A stretch of 64,000 nucleotides of DNA from Desulfogranum mediterraneum DSM 13871 (GTDB taxonomy: Bacteria > Desulfobacterota > Desulfobulbia > Desulfobulbales > Desulfobulbaceae), in NCBI RefSeq assembly GCF_000429965.1, contig NZ_AUCW01000017.1:86558-150557 (forward strand). Direction: 5' to 3'. A model generated the notes under the pieces. That model worked only from the letters and a program-made list of their open reading frames with translations. It did no database searches and was not told where the DNA came from. Both the position numbers and the translations under genes were made by a program. Within the stretch, counting starts at the first letter, position 1. Each line of letters begins with the position of its first letter. Of this stretch, positions 60,947-64,000 are shown in pieces.

Positions 60947-63265
60947 ATGACCAAAGCCCGTAGATCACTGCTCCTCAAAGTCGCGGCTGCGACCCTGCTG
61001 GCGGCTGTGCTGGTCTTTGCCCTGATTCTGCTGCCCAGGCTCAGGGTACTGGAGGAAAAGGTTGTCAGCCGCTTCCAGGAACAGCGCTGGGCCATTCCGG
61101 CCAGAATCTATGCGCGTCCCCTGGAACTCTATCCCGGCAAGAGCATCACTCCCCATACCTTGGAGGCGGAACTGCTCCTTGGCCGTTATCAGCCCAGCGC
61201 CGGGATCGATCAACCAGGGCAGTTCCATCGGCTGGGCAGCACCTTCTTTATTAAGACCAGGCCATTCACCTTTCTCGATGGCCCCCAGGCAGCAGTTGCG
61301 GCCAGGATAGACTTCCGGGACGGAACCATAACAGGGATCAGGGAACGTGATTCGCGCAGAGCCCTTGATTTTCTCCGTCTGGATCCGGTGACCATCGGCA
61401 GCGTCCTCCCCACCAACAACGAGGATCGGATGCTCCTGGAACCAGAGGACATACCACCCCGCTTTAGGGATATTCTCCTCACCATCGAAGACCGTCGCTT
61501 CTATTCCCACCATGGCATCGACCCTCGGGGTATCCTCAGGGCCCTGGTCCGTAATCTCCGGGCCGGTCGAACCGTGGCAGGTGGCTCCACCATCACCCAG
61601 CAGCTGGTCAAGAACCTCTTCCTCACCCACCAGCGGACCCTGCGGCGAAAGTTTACCGAAATGGTCATGGCCGTCATCCTGGAACGCCACTTCAGCAAGG
61701 AGGAGATCCTTACCGCCTACTGCAACGAGATCTTTCTGGGCCAGGAGGGACGACGGGCGATCCATGGTTTTGCCCTGGCCAGCCTCTTTTATTTCCAGAA
61801 AGAGCTCGACCAGTTGAGCCTTGGCCAGCAGGCCATGCTGGTCGGCCTGGTCAAAGGGCCCTCCTACTATACCCCCCTTCGCCATCCCCAGGCGGCAAGG
61901 GCCAGGTTGGAGGTGGTCCTCAAGGCCTTGGCCGAGAGTGGCATGATCTCCGACCAGGAACGCCACCTGGCCAGGGAACACCCCCTTCCCAGGGCCGAGA
62001 AAAACAGGGAGGCCATTAATGTTGTCTCCTTTATCGAGCTGGTCCTCCGTCGTCTGACCAGCAGCTATACCCAGCATGATCTGAGCAGTCGGGGGCTGCA
62101 GATCTTTACCACCCTGGATCCGATCCTCCAGGCCAGGCTGTCACGTCGTTTTTCCCAAACCATCGGCTCCCTGGCTTCTGGCAAGGAAAAACTGGAAGGG
62201 GCCTTTGTGGTGAGCAGTCGCAACAGCGGAGAGATCATCGCCCTTGGGGGTGGAAGGGACCTTGCCAAGGGTGATTTCAACCGGGCCCTGGACGGGATCC
62301 GGCAGATAGGCTCCCTGGTGAAGCCGGTCGTCTACCTGACCGCCCTGGAGCAGGGATATGGACTGGCCAGCATCCTGGAGGATACGCCCCTCTCGGTTCC
62401 CATTCCCGGACAACCACCCTGGAGACCTGCCAACTATGATCACCGCTCCCATGGCCGGGTGATGCTGTATCAGGCCCTGGCCCACTCCCTGAATCTGGCT
62501 ACGGTTCGCCTGGGGATGGAGCTTGGGGTGGAGCGGGTGGTGGCCAATATTCGCCGGCTTGGGGTGGATCGCAGCTTTGAGCCTTTTCCCTCGCTGCTCC
62601 TGGGCAGCCTGGAGATGTCGCCTCTGGAGGTCTGCCAACTCTACCAAACCATAGCAGACTCCGGCTTTCATACCCCTCTACGGGTGATTCGAGGGGTGCT
62701 CGACCTGGGAGATCAGCCCCTTGAGCGCAATCCGCTGACCATCAACCAAAATTTCTCAGCCCAGCAGATCTACCTTCTCCAGTTTGGACTCCAGCAGACC
62801 GTACGCAGCGGCACGGCAAAAGGGCTGCAGCACCTCCTCGGTCCACATTCCAGCCTTGCCGGTAAAACCGGGACCACCAACAACACCCGTGACAGTTGGT
62901 TTGCCGGCTATGACGGCGCAACCCTGGGAGTGGTCTGGCTGGGAAACGATGACGCCAGCTCCACCGGCCTGACCGGGGCGAGCGGAGCACTGCCGGTCTG
63001 GGCTGAATTAATGCAGGCCAAAGGGATCCAGGATCGCCCCCTGCCCCCTCCTCCTGGAATCAGCTGGCAGAGCGTCTCACCGCCGATGCTGCCCGGAAAA
63101 GGCCCTCAACAACAGAGCCAGATCCGGCTGCCCGTCATAGACAGCGGTGCAGCTCCTTCAAGAGATCCCGATCCTCCCCAGCCCCACGCCTCCCCCACTG
63201 TTCCCGAACAGTTCCTCAACGATGTCGGGGAAGCGCTCGATTCCATCCTTGATCTGTTTCAATAA
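60947..63265 (+). CDS. mrcB: Bifunctional class A penicillin-binding protein (PBP1B-like)
   Basis: 772 aa. A membrane-anchored peptidoglycan glycosyltransferase/transpeptidase. One N-terminal helix (about 9-30), then a UB2H-like domain (about 45-125), then the GT51 domain with catalytic Glu E181 in TIEDRRFYSHHGID and GGSTITQQLVKN (about 212-223). The transpeptidase domain has S456 in GSLVKP, S514-L-N516 and K640-T-G. The UB2H region and length favour PBP1B over PBP1A. It has no clear ribosome-binding site. A small TPR lipoprotein gene follows 14 bp later; in E. coli PBP1B works with the lipoprotein LpoB, but this TPR protein is not an obvious LpoB homologue. Confidence 0.95.
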   Translation: MTKARRSLLLKVAAATLLAAVLVFALILLPRLRVLEEKVVSRFQEQRWAIPARIYARPLELYPGKSITPHTLEAELLLGRYQPSAGIDQPGQFHRLGSTFFIKTRPFTFLDGPQAAVAARIDFRDGTITGIRERDSRRALDFLRLDPVTIGSVLPTNNEDRMLLEPEDIPPRFRDILLTIEDRRFYSHHGIDPRGILRALVRNLRAGRTVAGGSTITQQLVKNLFLTHQRTLRRKFTEMVMAVILERHFSKEEILTAYCNEIFLGQEGRRAIHGFALASLFYFQKELDQLSLGQQAMLVGLVKGPSYYTPLRHPQAARARLEVVLKALAESGMISDQERHLAREHPLPRAEKNREAINVVSFIELVLRRLTSSYTQHDLSSRGLQIFTTLDPILQARLSRRFSQTIGSLASGKEKLEGAFVVSSRNSGEIIALGGGRDLAKGDFNRALDGIRQIGSLVKPVVYLTALEQGYGLASILEDTPLSVPIPGQPPWRPANYDHRSHGRVMLYQALAHSLNLATVRLGMELGVERVVANIRRLGVDRSFEPFPSLLLGSLEMSPLEVCQLYQTIADSGFHTPLRVIRGVLDLGDQPLERNPLTINQNFSAQQIYLLQFGLQQTVRSGTAKGLQHLLGPHSSLAGKTGTTNNTRDSWFAGYDGATLGVVWLGNDDASSTGLTGASGALPVWAELMQAKGIQDRPLPPPPGISWQSVSPPMLPGKGPQQQSQIRLPVIDSGAAPSRDPDPPQPHASPTVPEQFLNDVGEALDSILDLFQ

Positions 63266-63279
63266 GCGGAGACCAGCTG

Positions 63280-63717
63280 ATGTCCCTACCACGCCTTCCT
63301 TCTCTCCCTGTCTGGAATAACGGGGTTCGCAGGCTCACCCACCTGCTCCTGGCCGGGCTCCTCTGCAGTGCCGGATGTGCCTACCCACCACCAAAAGGTG
63401 GTCCCTCCTCCCCCACTCCACAGCCGCAGCAGGAACTGCTCAGACCGGGAAACAGCCTGGTGACCAAATCCAGGAAAGCCATGGGAGAACAGCGCTATGG
63501 TTATGCGGTCACCCTTCTGGAGCGAGCATTGAGAAGCGCCCCCCATGATCCTCTCCTCTGGTACGAACTGGCACGGGCCAAGTATGGAGCCAGGCAGTAT
63601 GCCCAGGCAATGGAATTCTGTAAACGGGCCCTGTTGTTGGTTGATCAGGGCTCAGCCTTGGCTGCGGAGAGTCGTGCCTTGTATGTCCAGGCAGAGGGGA
63701 GGCTTGGAGAACGGTGA
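63280..63717 (+). CDS. Small TPR lipoprotein
   Basis: 145 aa with GGAG 9 nt upstream. The N-terminal signal (about 18-33) ends in a lipobox LCSAGC (C33), so the protein is lipidated; no Asp at +2, so outer-membrane localisation is plausible. A Pro-rich linker (about 35-52) precedes a region with about two TPR units (MGEQRYGYAVTLLERALRSAP, then LWYELARAKYGARQYAQAME). It follows the penicillin-binding protein gene closely, suggesting a partner role in cell-wall synthesis. Confidence 0.82.
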   Translation: MSLPRLPSLPVWNNGVRRLTHLLLAGLLCSAGCAYPPPKGGPSSPTPQPQQELLRPGNSLVTKSRKAMGEQRYGYAVTLLERALRSAPHDPLLWYELARAKYGARQYAQAMEFCKRALLLVDQGSALAAESRALYVQAEGRLGER

Positions 63718-63983
63718 TTTGGTGACCAGGGGGAGATCCTGTGGACGCTTTAAAAATTTGTTTCCCGGCGGGAAGCTCCGGCTCAGCCGACAGACACGGA
63801 CAGGCGGCTGCTAAAACGTTGTAAGCGCCTGCAGAACCGCACCTCGTCACCTAGATCGAAGTATTGCTGATTGCTGCCTTGGCATTCCAGGGGAGAGAGG
63901 TGGCGCCAATATTCTGGACAAGCCCTTAAGTGGAAAATCTGCTACCTATAGAGGTCTGAAATAGGCCCAGAAAGGAGTAGAAA

Positions 63984-64000
63984 ATGACAAAGCGTACCCG
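63984..64000 (+). CDS. Start of a gene cut by the window edge
   Basis: Five codons (MTKRT) and part of a sixth follow a clear ribosome-binding site AAAGGAG at 63971-63977. The product cannot be named. The 266 bp before it, after the TPR lipoprotein gene, contain only a CAGGCG/CGCCTG stem near 63810-63842. Confidence 0.5.

Overview
The window is a GC-rich bacterial chromosome segment with dense operons, most on the minus strand. Gene content points to an anaerobic, Gram-negative member of the Desulfobacterota, most likely a propionate-metabolising Desulfobulbales/Desulfobulbaceae-like organism. The reasons are a complete methylmalonyl-CoA block (CoA-transferase, epimerase, mutase, MeaB), an ADP-forming acyl-CoA synthetase, an EtfA with a ferredoxin domain, a cobalamin adenosyltransferase, many PAS/HD-GYP signalling proteins, and an Mla outer-membrane lipid system. 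No rRNA, tRNA, CRISPR array, insertion sequence or phage gene was seen, so the taxonomic call rests on gene content alone.

Layout. 0-5.2 kb (minus): yceD-rpmF-plsX-fabH followed by acyl-CoA dehydrogenase, etfB and etfA (cut by the left edge), linking fatty-acid initiation to acyl-CoA oxidation and electron transfer. 5.3-9.5 kb (minus): a PilZ protein and mlaE-F-D-A-C. 9.6-12.1 kb: a FadR-type GntR regulator and a potassium channel fused to an RCK domain and a response-regulator receiver. 12.3-20 kb (minus): trmN6-comM-two unknown proteins-ptsH-ptsI-thiL; from the 138-aa unknown gene to thiL, successive genes are joined by 4-bp start/stop overlaps. 20.5-24.2 kb: queD, a nucleotide-sugar dehydrogenase, a voltage-gated-type channel with a zinc ribbon, and a small membrane protein with a cysteine-rich tail.

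24.2-37.6 kb is a signalling block: four histidine kinases, a bacteriohemerythrin, a receiver-HDOD protein, a receiver protein with a degenerate HD domain and a receiver-HD-GYP phosphodiesterase. 37.8-42.1 kb holds cbiA, a DUF374 acyltransferase and uvrB.

42.1-52 kb looks like an acetate/acyl-CoA island: a CoA-transferase fused to a GNAT acetyltransferase, ADP-forming acyl-CoA synthetase, a CBS-ACT protein (AcuB-like), a histone-deacetylase-fold protein (AcuC-like), and a sodium:solute symporter with an expanded small subunit and a probable 63-aa membrane protein. Together these resemble the acuABC acetylation/deacetylation switch, built around a different acetate-activating enzyme and an uptake system.

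52.3-60.6 kb is the propionate module: a cobalamin adenosyltransferase overlapping a small flavoprotein reductase (minus), then on the plus strand a long structured leader with an internal terminator, gctAB-type CoA-transferase, methylmalonyl-CoA epimerase, mutase and MeaB. 60.9-64 kb carries a PBP1B-like peptidoglycan synthase, a small TPR lipoprotein and the first codons of another gene. The most interesting candidates for new biology are the acu-like island, the reductase-adenosyltransferase pair, the unrecognised leader RNA before the propionate operon, and the channel-receiver fusion.
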